DNA from: Dickeya fangzhongdai
GTDB taxonomy: Bacteria; Pseudomonadota; Gammaproteobacteria; Enterobacterales; Enterobacteriaceae
Reading direction: 5' to 3'
Length of the DNA: 64,000 bases
NCBI RefSeq assembly: GCF_002812485.1
Contig: NZ_CP025003.1
Coordinates: 62,001-126,000 of the forward strand
Under the pieces are notes generated by a model. It did not search any database. It was not told the origin of the DNA and was given only the letters and a program-made list of their open reading frames with translations. A program made the position numbers and the translations under genes. Positions 1-10,000 of the stretch are shown here, one piece after another (the first letter of the stretch is position 1; each line of letters opens with the position of its first letter).

Positions 1-470
1 CGGCGAACAAGACCCGCACCTCGCTGCGCACCAATACCCACAAGGGCGCCGGGTTCAACGAACTGCGTTTTGAAGACCAGGCCGGGCAGGAAGAGGTGTT
101 TATCCACGCCCAGAAGGACATGAACACCGTGGTGCTGAACAACCGCAGCACGGCGGTCAACGCCAGTCATACCGAGAACGTGGGCGGCGACCAGACGGTG
201 GTGGTGCAGCACAACCAGACGGTGTCGGTGAAGGAAAATCAGGTCACCGAAATTCAGGGTGAGCAGACCGTCGCCGTCACCAAAAACCGCAACACCACCG
301 TTGACGACAACGAGTCGCTGCAGGTGAAAAACAATATCGCCATCCAGTCCCAGAGCGGCGACATCCTGATTGCCACCGCCGGCGGCTTCATCGCCATTGA
401 CAGCGAAGGCAACATTTCCATTACCGGCAAAGGACTGGTGCTGAACGGCACCCGTATCGATTTGAACTGA
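1..470 (+). CDS. vgrG: VgrG type VI secretion spike protein, C-terminal part (start outside window)
   Basis: The reading frame is open from the left edge (first complete codon at base 3) to the stop at 470, so this is the tail of a longer gene. The visible residues carry the [19 protein letters not shown] stretch typical of the end of the gp5-like OB region of VgrG. A beta-helical needle region follows, with repeating NQTV/ENV units and the closing segment [16 protein letters not shown]. VgrG trimers form the tip of the T6SS puncturing device and carry PAAR-tipped effectors. The next three genes (chaperone, PAAR/Rhs effector, immunity) fit that cargo role. Family assignment is firm from the visible segment; the N-terminal domains cannot be seen. 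Confidence 0.93.
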   Translation, partial: ANKTRTSLRTNTHKGAGFNELRFEDQAGQEEVFIHAQKDMNTVVLNNRSTAVNASHTENVGGDQTVVVQHNQTVSVKENQVTEIQGEQTVAVTKNRNTTVDDNESLQVKNNIAIQSQSGDILIATAGGFIAIDSEGNISITGKGLVLNGTRIDLN

Positions 471-483
471 GGGAGCAGCACGC

Positions 484-891
484 ATGTATCAGATGAACGA
501 AGGCACCCTGGCTATTCCGACGGGCTGGCGCGACGAGTCGTTGCACGTGTTTGTGCTGCCCGGCGACACCGCCAATCTGGTGGTCAACCGCACACCGATT
601 GAATTCGGCCTGTCGCCGGACACCGTCTATGAACAGACGCTGTCACAGTTTTCCGCCCACCTGAAGGGCTATCAGGAGCGTGCCGCCTGGGAACTGACGC
701 TGGATGGTCAACCCGCACGCGGGCTGGAGTACAGCTGGCGCTCGCCGGAAGGACCGATGCATCAGGTGGTGGTGATGCAGGTGCGCGGCGAGCTGCTGCT
801 GACCTTTACCATTACCGCCGCCGGCGAACTGAAGGATGAACAGAAAACCGCGCTGCTGGCGGTGATTGAGACGTTTAAAGCCGTACCCTGA
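484..891 (+). CDS. Eag-type T6SS effector chaperone (DUF1795/DcrB family)
   Basis: A 135-residue protein beginning 13 bases after vgrG with a GGGAGCAGCACGC leader. The sequence pattern (MNEGTLAIPTGWRDES, later QVVVMQVRGELLLTFT) is that of the DUF1795 family. T6SS members of that family, called Eag chaperones, bind and shield the N-terminal transmembrane helices of PAAR/Rhs effectors and load them onto VgrG. The gene lies between vgrG and an Rhs effector that has exactly such a hydrophobic N-terminus, which supports this role. There is no signal peptide, so it acts in the cytoplasm. Family assignment is from pattern recognition; the partner is inferred from adjacency. Confidence 0.85.
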   Translation: MYQMNEGTLAIPTGWRDESLHVFVLPGDTANLVVNRTPIEFGLSPDTVYEQTLSQFSAHLKGYQERAAWELTLDGQPARGLEYSWRSPEGPMHQVVVMQVRGELLLTFTITAAGELKDEQKTALLAVIETFKAVP

Positions 892-902
892 AGGGAGTCA
901 CG

Positions 903-3900
903 ATGCTGAACGATATTCTGAGCCGGGTGGCCCGGGTCGGGGCCATGCACGCCGGAAACCGTCCCAACCCGCCCGCCGACCGGCCTCAACCCTGTCAGGG
1001 TAAACCGCCAACGTCGCCGGGCAAGACCATCAAACACAAGAGTTTCCTGGGTGCACTGGCCGGTGCCGTGGCCGGGGCGCTGGTGGCGGCCGCCGTATTT
1101 ACCGCCGCCGCGGCCGTGGCGGGTGCTATCGCCGTTGCGGTGATTGGCACGGGTGGAATGGGGGCGGCGCTGGTGGTGGGGGCGGTAAAACTGGCCGCCG
1201 GATTTGGTGCGGTCAGCCTGCTGGGTGGGCTGATAGACGCGGTGTCCAGCAAGGTGTCGGCGATGGTGGACAGCGGCTCGCCATCGTTCGGACCGGTGAT
1301 GGCGGGCTCGGGTAACGTGTTTGTCGAAAAACAGCCGGTGGCCCGCGCCACGAAAGATACCGTCGCCTGCACCCGGCACAACAGCCCGCAACTGATTGCC
1401 CAGGGCAGCGAATCCGTGTTCGTGAACGACGCGCCAGCGGCCCGTATCGACGATAAAACCGTGTGTGGTGCCACCCTCAAGGAAGGCGCCTCGACGGTAT
1501 TTTTCGGCTCCGGGCAGGGCACCTATCTGGAGATTGCCGAAGAGTTTACCGCGCTGCAACGAGCGCTGCTGATTGCGGTGGAGTTTCTGGTGCCACCCAG
1601 CCGCGGCATGTTCAGAGGGCTGGGCAAGTTGTTCACCCGTGGGCCGATGGCGGTACTAAAAGGGATGCGTGTCGGGGCGCTGAAAACGCTGGAAGGACTG
1701 AAAAGCGCGGTCAAATGCGCCAGCGAAGGGTTTCGCAACAACAAGGGGCTGTCGCGTGTCACGGAAGCGGTGCGCGGCTTCCTCAAAGACCCGGTCTACA
1801 TCGCCAGCGGCGAGGTGATTGAATCCCGTACCGATATCGCACTGGGCCAGACGCTGCCGCTGGTGTTCGAACGCACCTACCGCTCCGCCTCCGTGCATGT
1901 CGGGCTACTGGGCCACGGCTGGCACGACAGCGGGAGCGAGGTGGCGACGGTAACGCGCGACGGCCTTAACACCCACGTGGTCATCACGCTGGCACAGGGC
2001 TACGACATCGATTTTACCTTCCATCAGGACGTGCAGGCGGTGTACTGCCCGCACTACCCTGAATTCACCCTGCACCGCCGGGGCGAGGGTTTCAGCCTGT
2101 GGCACCGCGACCAGCAGACCTGGCGCGACTTTAGCGTGGTACAGGGCACGCGCCGGTTGCTGTCGGCCATTCACGATACCCACGACAACCGCATCGAGCT
2201 GGTGCGCGACCCGAAAGGCTACCTGCGGCAATTGCGTCACAGCGACGGCGTTACCCTGCTGCTGGTGTGGCAGGGCGACTTCCTGCACCAGATTCAGCGC
2301 ACCGACGGCGGCCAGAAAACGCTGCTGGCCGAGTACCGCCAGGATGAACTGGGCCGACTGATTGAGGCCAACGCCACTCAGGCTTATCACCTGTACTACG
2401 AGTACGACGCCGCCCATCGGCTGACGCGCTGGCACGACCACGACCAGACCTGGGCGCGCTACGAATACGACGCGCAGGGGCGCTGCGTCTACACCACCTG
2501 CGCCGACGGCTTTCTGACTGCCCGCTTCGACTACCACCCCGACCGGGTGGTGATGACCGACGGCCTCGGCCAGCGCAGCGAATTCGGTTTTAACGACCTG
2601 TCCCTGATGAGCTGGGAAACATCCCCGCTCGGTCACGTCACCCACTACGACTACGACGAGGTTGGCAACCTGCTGCGGGAAATCTCGCCCGCCGGGCGGG
2701 TGGTCGAATTCGGCTATCTGGACGATACCGGGCGGGTCAGCACCTTTACCGACGCCAGCGGCCACCAGTGGCAGTACGACTATGATGAGGCGCAGCGGCT
2801 GTGCGGCGTCACCGACCCGCTGGGGCGCGAATGGGGCTGGGTGTATGACGCCGAAGGCAACCCGGAGCGGCTCACCGGTCCCGACGCCAGCGAAGTGCGA
2901 TTCACCTGGAACCGCTACGGCCTGCTGACCCAGGTAAGCGACGCCGCCGGCGAGGTGCAGGCGCGGTTGCAGTATGACCACCGTCAGCGGTTGCTGAGCG
3001 CCACCGACGCCGAGAGCCGCACCCAGCAGTTACGCTACGACAGGCAGGACCGGGTAGTGCAGTGGCAACGGGCGGACGGCGCGCGCTTTGGGTTCGGCTA
3101 CCGCCGGGCCAGCTGGAAACTGCCGGAGCAGCTGATGCGCCCGGACGACAGGGAAGAGCGGCGCCAGTACGACCGCCACAACAACCTGCTGAGCTACGTG
3201 GACGGCAACGGTGCGCTGTGGCGTCAGACCTTCGGGCCGTTCGACCTGCTGACCGCGCGCACCGATGCCGAAGGTCGCACCTGGCACTACGCGTACGATA
3301 AAGAGAGCCAGCAGCTGACAACGGTTATCGCCCCGGACGGCAGCCGCTGGCAGTGGTGGCTGGACGCCGACGGGCGGGTCATCCGCGAGCGCGACATGAC
3401 CGGCACCGACACGCATTACGGCTACGACGAAGACGGCCTGTGCATCAGCGTGCGCAACGGCGAAGGCGACACCCGCCACTTCCTCTACGACGCCCGCGGG
3501 CTGCTGCTGCGCGAAACCGCGCCGGATGACAGCCTGCACTACCGCTATGACGCGGTGGGCCGCCTGACCGAAGTCTCGTCGGCCACCGCCCATGTGCAGC
3601 TGGACTACGACCTGCGCGACCGGGTGGTGCGCGAATGGCACAACGGCACGCTGCTCACCCGCCAGTACGACGACACGGCCCGCACCGTCACCCGCACCCT
3701 GGCGTGGGACGGCGATGCGGACGATACCGCACACGCTCTTGCCCCACTCACCAGCCTGTTCCATTACACCCGTACCGGCGAACTGCGGCAGGTGCAGTTG
3801 CCGGACGGCGCCGAGCTGACGCTGACCCATGACGCAGCGGGCCGGGAATCGCTCCGTAGCGGCGGCAGCGGGTTTGTGCAGCGGCGCGAATACGACGTGA

Positions 3901-5285
3901 TGGGCTGGCTGACGCGGGAGCAAAGCGGCGCCCAGCACGACGGTCACCTGCAACCAGCACAGACGCGGGAATACCGCTACGACGGCGCGGGCAACCTGAC
4001 CGGGGTGCGCCACAACCGCGAGGCTGAAGGCTACCGGCTGGATGCCACCGGCCGGGTGCAGGAAGTCCTGCGCGGTGGCGCGGGCAAAATCGTGGACACC
4101 ACCGCCCGCTACCAGTACACCCGCAGCGGCCTGCCACAGGAGGCCGGACGGCTTACCGAGTGGCAGTCTGGCAGACTGGTTCAGCGCGATGATACCCACT
4201 ACCAGTACGACAGGGCCGGACGGCTTATCCGTAAACAGGTGCTGCAGCCGGGCTACCGCCCGCAGGTGTGGCAGTACCGCTGGGACAGCCGCAACCAGCT
4301 GCGGGTGGTGGACACGCCGACAGGGGAACGCTGGCTGTACCGCTACGACCCGTTCGGCCGCCGGGTGGGCAAACGCTGCGAGGCGCGCGGCGAGGACGTG
4401 CGTTACCTGTGGGACGGCGACCAGATAGCCGAAGTGCGGCACTACCGCCACGGTCAGCTGGTGGCCCGCCGTCACTGGGTCTACAACGGCTGGGAGCTGG
4501 TGGTGCAGCAGCGCCAGCACACCGGCGGCGACTGGGAAACGGATTTTGTGACCAGCAGCCAGAACGGTGCACCGCAGGCGCTGTTCGCACCGGACGGCAC
4601 CCTGCGCTGGCAGGCGCCGAAAGCGACGCTGTGGGGACACCGGCAGACAGAAAAATCGGAAAGTCCGGACCCCGGCCTGGCCTTCGCCGGGCAGCTCCGT
4701 GACAGCGAAAGCGGGCTGTGCTATAACCGCTTTCGGTACTACGACCCGGCCGGCGGGTGTTATGTCTCGCCGGACCCGATAGGCGTGTTGGGGGGTGAAA
4801 GTAATTATGGGTATGTACATAACCCGATGGACTGGGTTGATCCGTTTGGGTTGGCTGGTTGTCCAAACGCAAAACTAGCTAGTAAAATTCAAGAAAGAGC
4901 GAACAATGGAAAGATTCCTAAAATAGCTCCAGGGAAAATATCACCAAAAGGATATCATGGTAGGCTTTCAGAGCAAAGAATGCAGGAAGTTATCAAAAGC
5001 CCTGATAGAGTTTATGTCTCAAGTGGCGGTAACAATAATATTATATTTGCTAAGGATGGGGACATAGTCATATTGGCAGGAAATAAATCAGGAGCTTATA
5101 AGGGACAGGCAATTACATCATATGGCCCTTCTGGTCCAAGAGGTGATAGTGGGGCTGCAATTCATGGAGGATTAGCGAGTGATCCTGGCTTGCCAATTAC
5201 AGATAGTATGATTGTAAATGGGCAGATACCAAAACCAGGTGGTGGATTTCTACCTCCTGCAATACCTATCACATCTGGGGGATAA
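903..5285 (+). CDS. rhs: PAAR-domain Rhs polymorphic toxin, T6SS effector
   Basis: A 1460-residue effector. Residues about 49-115 are strongly hydrophobic (Ala/Gly-rich), a pre-PAAR transmembrane region. A PAAR domain follows (about 130-205), containing GSGNVFV and QGSESVFVNDAPAARIDDKT. From about 290 to 1315 there are many YD repeats (RYDxxGR, YEYDAxGR) that build the Rhs shell. The core ends with the paired motif DPIG ... DPFGLAG at about 1295-1318. The remaining ~140 residues form a variable toxin encoded by clearly more AT-rich DNA, starting near base 4790, as expected for a swapped toxin tip. The tip contains GYHGRLSEQRMQEVI, then predicted strands ending in AITSYGPSGPRGDSGAA. I do not recognise a named toxin; the helix-then-strands layout with a His/Arg helix would suit a BECR-type RNase, a low-confidence guess. 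Confidence 0.9.
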   Translation: MLNDILSRVARVGAMHAGNRPNPPADRPQPCQGKPPTSPGKTIKHKSFLGALAGAVAGALVAAAVFTAAAAVAGAIAVAVIGTGGMGAALVVGAVKLAAGFGAVSLLGGLIDAVSSKVSAMVDSGSPSFGPVMAGSGNVFVEKQPVARATKDTVACTRHNSPQLIAQGSESVFVNDAPAARIDDKTVCGATLKEGASTVFFGSGQGTYLEIAEEFTALQRALLIAVEFLVPPSRGMFRGLGKLFTRGPMAVLKGMRVGALKTLEGLKSAVKCASEGFRNNKGLSRVTEAVRGFLKDPVYIASGEVIESRTDIALGQTLPLVFERTYRSASVHVGLLGHGWHDSGSEVATVTRDGLNTHVVITLAQGYDIDFTFHQDVQAVYCPHYPEFTLHRRGEGFSLWHRDQQTWRDFSVVQGTRRLLSAIHDTHDNRIELVRDPKGYLRQLRHSDGVTLLLVWQGDFLHQIQRTDGGQKTLLAEYRQDELGRLIEANATQAYHLYYEYDAAHRLTRWHDHDQTWARYEYDAQGRCVYTTCADGFLTARFDYHPDRVVMTDGLGQRSEFGFNDLSLMSWETSPLGHVTHYDYDEVGNLLREISPAGRVVEFGYLDDTGRVSTFTDASGHQWQYDYDEAQRLCGVTDPLGREWGWVYDAEGNPERLTGPDASEVRFTWNRYGLLTQVSDAAGEVQARLQYDHRQRLLSATDAESRTQQLRYDRQDRVVQWQRADGARFGFGYRRASWKLPEQLMRPDDREERRQYDRHNNLLSYVDGNGALWRQTFGPFDLLTARTDAEGRTWHYAYDKESQQLTTVIAPDGSRWQWWLDADGRVIRERDMTGTDTHYGYDEDGLCISVRNGEGDTRHFLYDARGLLLRETAPDDSLHYRYDAVGRLTEVSSATAHVQLDYDLRDRVVREWHNGTLLTRQYDDTARTVTRTLAWDGDADDTAHALAPLTSLFHYTRTGELRQVQLPDGAELTLTHDAAGRESLRSGGSGFVQRREYDVMGWLTREQSGAQHDGHLQPAQTREYRYDGAGNLTGVRHNREAEGYRLDATGRVQEVLRGGAGKIVDTTARYQYTRSGLPQEAGRLTEWQSGRLVQRDDTHYQYDRAGRLIRKQVLQPGYRPQVWQYRWDSRNQLRVVDTPTGERWLYRYDPFGRRVGKRCEARGEDVRYLWDGDQIAEVRHYRHGQLVARRHWVYNGWELVVQQRQHTGGDWETDFVTSSQNGAPQALFAPDGTLRWQAPKATLWGHRQTEKSESPDPGLAFAGQLRDSESGLCYNRFRYYDPAGGCYVSPDPIGVLGGESNYGYVHNPMDWVDPFGLAGCPNAKLASKIQERANNGKIPKIAPGKISPKGYHGRLSEQRMQEVIKSPDRVYVSSGGNNNIIFAKDGDIVILAGNKSGAYKGQAITSYGPSGPRGDSGAAIHGGLASDPGLPITDSMIVNGQIPKPGGGFLPPAIPITSGG

Positions 5286-5288
5286 CAG

Positions 5289-5987
5289 GTGAAACCTATT
5301 ATTTGGGATCTTGCGGGTTTTAACATTTCTATGAAGGGTCAGTATGCTGACATTTATGAATTAGAGAGCGACATGGAAAAAAACTCTGGCAGTAGTAATT
5401 TTAGTGAAATAGATTCTTTAGACTGGTTTCTATCAAATAAGATTACTGGTCAGATCTCGTTTTTATTACTAACAATCCCTTCAGTTTTAAAAAAATCATC
5501 CGAAATCTCTAATATTGATACTAATTCTCTCTGTATAATTAAATTGTCAGACTGCGTTCACATTTTTTCCGATAATGTTTCAATACAAAACGAAGCCACT
5601 TACTTCATTAAAAGAAATGAGTTAGTCGTTACATCTAATAATTCACTGATCTTTTATAAGGTTCTAATATCAGATGATCTCTATTTTTTACTAGATAAAA
5701 ATTTCACATATCAAGGGTATTTATTAGTCAATGCCACCCATCATATTTATGGGTATATTAAAGAATGCAATGATGATATTTTTAATTCATTTTTAGTAAA
5801 AATGCTGGTTTTTTGCACGCAAGAAGCATATGACGCAATGGATGATATGGACAGTCATTACTTGTTAATGATGAATAAATTGGAAGAAGAATGCTCAGTT
5901 TATCAACATACTGACGTGAGATTATTACAAATTGTTGATTTTATAAAACACCTCAAGTCAACATTTTACGATATAGAGATAGATTGA
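5289..5987 (+). CDS. Putative immunity protein for the Rhs toxin
   Basis: A 232-residue protein starting 3 bases after the rhs stop (GTGAAA start; ATAACAG leader). The DNA is far more AT-rich than the rhs core, matching the toxin tip, so toxin tip and this gene look like one imported module. I recognise no domain. It is acidic and soluble-looking with no signal peptide, so a cytoplasmic antidote is likely. By the rule that rhs toxin tips are followed directly by their cognate immunity gene, this is the immunity protein; that is inference from position, not from sequence similarity. Confidence 0.7.
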   Translation: MKPIIWDLAGFNISMKGQYADIYELESDMEKNSGSSNFSEIDSLDWFLSNKITGQISFLLLTIPSVLKKSSEISNIDTNSLCIIKLSDCVHIFSDNVSIQNEATYFIKRNELVVTSNNSLIFYKVLISDDLYFLLDKNFTYQGYLLVNATHHIYGYIKECNDDIFNSFLVKMLVFCTQEAYDAMDDMDSHYLLMMNKLEEECSVYQHTDVRLLQIVDFIKHLKSTFYDIEID

Positions 5988-6102
5988 ATTTTACGCATCT
6001 ACAAGTTAATAAAAGCTAACATGTTAATTGAAGCATCTGAATAATATGTAAGTTGTGCACTTCAGTACTAGTAAAATTGTACCACAGGGTACACAACGGC
6101 TA

Positions 6103-6371
6103 GGGAAACCGATTTTGTCACCAGCAGCCAGAACGGTGAACCCCAGGCTCTGTACAAACCCGACGGCACCCTGCGCTGGCAGGCACCCAAAAGCACCCTC
6201 TGGGGCCAGCGACCAGTCTCCATGGAAGACTCTGCCGACCCGGGCCTTGCCTTTGCCGGACAGTACCGTGACAGCGAAAGCGGGCTATGCTATAACCGCT
6301 TTCGGTACTACGACTCGGCTGGCGGGTGTTATGCATCGCCAGACCCGATAGGGATAGCGTGCTGTCCATAA
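6103..6371 (+). pseudogene. Displaced rhs core fragment (5'-truncated, no toxin tip)
   Basis: About 250 bp closely matches the end of the intact rhs core (compare 4532-4793). In the frame beginning at 6105 it reads ETDFVTSSQNGEPQALYKP, later GLCYNRFRYYDSAGGCYASP and DPIGIACCP, then stops. There is no start and no toxin follows the DPIG motif. Such orphan tips arise when a new toxin/immunity module is inserted ahead of an older one. Here the older module has lost its toxin. The homology joins abruptly at about 6103, where the reading frame differs from the intact copy by one base. Confidence 0.85.
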
Positions 6372-6500
6372 TCCCCACCAATCCAGCTCACCCGTTAACC
6401 ACTGCGTCACCGCTTGTTTATCAAACCGCGTGTCACTCGGCGCTTGCAGGTATCACAATTAGCGGATGTCCTGCTCGGTAATTGCAATGCAGCCTACCGG

Positions 6501-6588
6501 CATAACAACCTGTTGAGCTACGTGGACGGCAACCGCTGACAGTGGAGGCTGAACTCCACCGCCCGCTACGCCCACAGCCGTCAGCCGT
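6501..6588 (+). pseudogene. Scrambled rhs-core scraps
   Basis: Bases 6501-6534 (CATAACAACCTGTTGAGCTA onward) match the segment near 3178-3213 of the intact rhs gene. Bases about 6556-6590 resemble the ACCGCCCGCTAC segment near 4100. The two pieces lie ~900 bp apart in the intact gene but are almost joined here, so this is deletion debris of another rhs copy. No coding capacity remains. Confidence 0.6.
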
Positions 6589-6594
6589 AACCCA

Positions 6595-6912
6595 CTAATT
6601 ATCCACCACCGCTTTTCCCTGATACCACTTCCCGCAAAACGTCACCCTGCCGTTGGCGATGCTGCATTCGCGGTAAGCGCCCTCTTTCAGCACGGCTGCG
6701 TTCCCCTGATACCATTTGCCGCAAAATGTCACTCTGCCGTTGGTGATAGTGCATTCCCGATACTCGCCGTGTTGCAAAACCGGGGCCGAGCCCTGAAACC
6801 ACGAGCCGCAGGCGGCGATTTGCCCGTTGATGATATTGCACGCACGGTAATCGGCCCATGCCGTTGGGGTGACGATAACCAGTATCCACCACAAAATTGC
6901 TCTGACTTTCAT
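6595..6912 (-). CDS. Small secreted protein with three 29-residue Cys-rich repeats
   Basis: A 105-residue protein with a clear Sec signal peptide (MKVRAILWWILVIVTPTAWA, cleaved before DYR). The mature part is essentially three tandem repeats of 29, 29 and about 26 residues. The shared pattern is YRxCxIxNGxxxxCGxWxQG followed by xxxVLxxG. Each unit has two cysteines, so three intra-repeat disulfides in the periplasm or outside the cell are plausible. I do not recognise the family. It lies downstream of the T6SS/rhs debris and reads on the opposite strand, convergent to it. Function is unknown; candidates include a small secreted adhesin-like or inhibitor protein, but nothing here decides. Confidence 0.75.
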   Translation of the reverse strand: MKVRAILWWILVIVTPTAWADYRACNIINGQIAACGSWFQGSAPVLQHGEYRECTITNGRVTFCGKWYQGNAAVLKEGAYRECSIANGRVTFCGKWYQGKAVVDN

Positions 6913-6978
6913 ATTTTTATGCCGTTATCTGCCTGAATCCGGTACCGGTATCGTTACCGTCATTTCACATAAAAACAA

Positions 6979-7000
6979 CCGGCTGACGCATGTCAGCCGG
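6979..7000 (-). terminator. Rho-independent terminator of the guanidine/urea carboxylase operon
   Basis: A perfect 9-bp inverted repeat CCGGCTGAC/GTCAGCCGG with a 4-base loop. On the minus strand it is followed by the U-rich stretch TTGTTTTTATG. It sits just downstream of the carboxylase stop at 7023. Confidence 0.85.
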
Positions 7001-7022
7001 ATAAGACGGCGGAATAACAATA

Positions 7023-10000
7023 TCAGGCGTCAGCGGGTTCGATCACCATCAGCAACTGTCCCGCCTGCACCTGATGGCCGGGTTGACGGTGCAGTGTGTG
7101 AATAATGCCCGCGACCGGCGCGGTGATGGGGATTTCCATTTTCATCGACTCCAGAATCCCCACCAGTTGACCGGCGCTGACGGTATCGCCGGGAGCAACC
7201 AGCCACTGCCAGACGCTGCCCGCCACCTGGCTTTCCACGCCGTAGCCGTGGGCCGGAACGGTATCGTCATCAGCGGTAGTCTCCTGCAAGCTGCTGTCGA
7301 AAGTGAACTGACCGTCGGCGCGCCAGCGCGCCAGTTCCTCGTCAAAGGCTCGCTGGCGTTGCTGCTGGAAAGCGTCGATCGCCGATTGCTGCTCCACCAG
7401 ATTCCGCTGATAGTCGGCGAGATGAAACTCCCCTTCTTCGGTACGCAACGGATAATCTCCCCACGGGAAGCGCTCGCGGATCGCCAGCAGCTCCTGCGCG
7501 GTAACCGGATAAAAGCGAATCTGATCGAAGAACCGCAGCAACCAGGGTTGACGGAAAACGTCGGTTTGTCGATCGCGGTTCCACATCTGCAACGTGCGGC
7601 CGATGAACTGATAGCCGCCGGGGCCTTCCATACCGTATACACACAGATAGGCGCCGCCGATGCCGACCGAGTTTTCCGCCGTCCAGGTGCGGGCCGGGTT
7701 GTATTTGGTGGTCACCAGCCGGTGACGCGGGTCGAGCGGGGTGGCGACCGGCGCGCCGAGGTAGACGTCTCCCAGCCCCATCACCAGATAACGGGCGCTG
7801 AAGACGATGTCTTTGACCTGATCCACCGATTCCAGCCCGTTGATGCGACGGATGAATTCGATGTTGCTGGGGCACCAGGGGGCGCCGGGTCTGACCGACT
7901 GGGTATAGCGGGTGATGGCCTCGCGGCAGGCGTCGTCGTCCCAACTGAGCGGCAGCCACACGGTGCGGGAAGGAACGGCGGCATGCTGCAGGTCGCCGAG
8001 CGCGTCGTCTGCTTGCTGCAGATGCGCCAGCAGCGCGCTGCGCGGGCATTGCAGGCTATCGAAATGGATTTGCAGCGAGCGGATACCCGGCGTCAGCTCC
8101 TGTACACCCGGTAACGGATGCTGTTCCAGCCACTGCATCAGCGCGTGCACGCGAAAACGCAGGGCGATATCCAGCCGGTGCTCGCCATACTCCAGCAGCA
8201 GGAAACGGTCGCCTGCCGCCAGACAGTTCACCGATGGCCGATCGCCTTGCGCCGATCGGTGATACAGCACGGGCGAGGGGCAACAGGCGGCGAGGGTGGG
8301 TTCTGCCACCGGGCGACCGGCGGCGATGGCGGATTCCGCTTCGCGCGCCAGTTCGTCCGCCTGCTCCAGGCTCACCGGCATGAAACGAATGCTGTCGCCG
8401 GCTTTTAACTGGCCGAGTTTCCATAAATCGGCGTGGATCACCGTGGCCGGGCAGACGAACCCGCCCAGCGATGGGCCGTCCGGCCCCAGGATGACCGGCA
8501 TATCGCCGGTAAAATCCACCGTGCCGAAGGCGTAGGCGTTGTCGTGGATATTGGACGGGTGCATGCCGGCTTCGCCGCCGTCGGTTCGCGCCCACTGAGG
8601 TTTAGGGCCAATCAGCCGGATGCCGGTACGGCTGGAGTTGTAATGCACCTGCCAGTCGGCAGCGAAAAAGGCCCCGATGTCCTCTGGGGTAAAGTAGTCC
8701 GGCGCGCCGTGCGGCCCGTACACCACCCGCAATTGCCAGTGAGAGTGCCAGTCGGGCGCAGGCAGGGCGACATCGATGGCGGGCGACTGAGGCGCGGCCA
8801 GATGCAGTACGTCGCCGGCGCGCAATGCACGCCCGGCATGACCGCCGAATTTGCCGAGCGTGAAGGTGCTGCGGCTGCCCAGATACGTCGGGCAGGCCAG
8901 ACCGCCGGCCAGCAACAGGTAGCTGCGGCAGCCCGCGCCCTGAATATCGCCAAGCGTCAGCGTTTGCCCGGCGCGGGCGTGATGAGTCCGCCAGCCGGCG
9001 AGCGGAGCATCATCCAGCCGGGCGTTGATGGCGGCGCCGGTGATGACGAAAGCGCAGTCGCGGTTGAAGCGCAGCGTTGGGCCACGCAGGGTGAGCTCCA
9101 GCCCGGCGGCGTCCGGCGCGTTGCCCAGCAACTGATTGCCGAGTCGGAAGGAGCGAGTGTCGAACGGTCCGGAGGGCGGGACGCCGACATGCCAGTAACC
9201 GGTACGGCCGGGCGCATCCTGCACGGTGGTAAGCGTGCCGCCGCCGAGGACATCCAGCGTAGCGGGCTGCCAGACGACGCCGCCCAGCGTCGCGGTGATG
9301 ATTTCTCCGCGCCTGACGGCGGGCAGGGTCAGCAGGTAGCGCAGCCAGTCGAGATTGGTTTCGATGCCGTACAGCGACGTGGCGCTCAGCGCCTGCGCCA
9401 TACCGTCGAGCGCGGCGTCCCGGCTGGCGCCGTGAACGAGGACTTTCGCCAGCATCGGGTCATAAAACGGCGACACCTCGCTGCCGCTGTCCAGCCAGTG
9501 GTCGATACGCAGGGTGAGGCCGGGCAGCGAGTCCGGGAAACTGACGTTGCTCAGCAACCCGGCGCAAGGCTGGAACTGTTTGGCCGGGTCTTCGGCGTAC
9601 AGCCGCACCTGAATGGCGTGGCCGCGCGGCGCGGCGGCAAGTGTGTGGAGCGGCGGCAGGCAACCGGCGCCCAGCGTCACCATCCATTGCACGATGTCGA
9701 CGCCGTACACCATCTCGGTCACGCCGTGTTCTACCTGCAGGCGAGTGTTGACCTCCAGGAACCAGAACTGCTTGCTGATTTCGTCGTACACATACTCTAC
9801 CGTGCCTGCGCTGCGGTAGTTCACCGCCTGACACAGCCGGATGGCGGTGGCCTGTAGTTCGGCGCGTACGTTGTCGCCAAGGTTGGGGGCCGGGGTCTCC
9901 TCAATCACTTTCTGGTTGCGGCGCTGGGCAGAGCAGTCGCGCTCGCCAAGGGCGATGACGTTGCCCTGACCGTCGCCGAATACCTGCACTTCGATGTGGC

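Noticed and set aside
3030..4820. 596-residue minus-strand ORF antisense to rhs
   Set aside because: Mirror of the repeat-rich rhs core; the composition is an artefact of GC-rich codons.
8433..9857. 474-residue plus-strand ORF antisense to the carboxylase gene
   Set aside because: Low-complexity Arg/Gly/Ala/Gln composition typical of the complement of a GC-rich gene; the sense strand has clear biotin carboxylase motifs.
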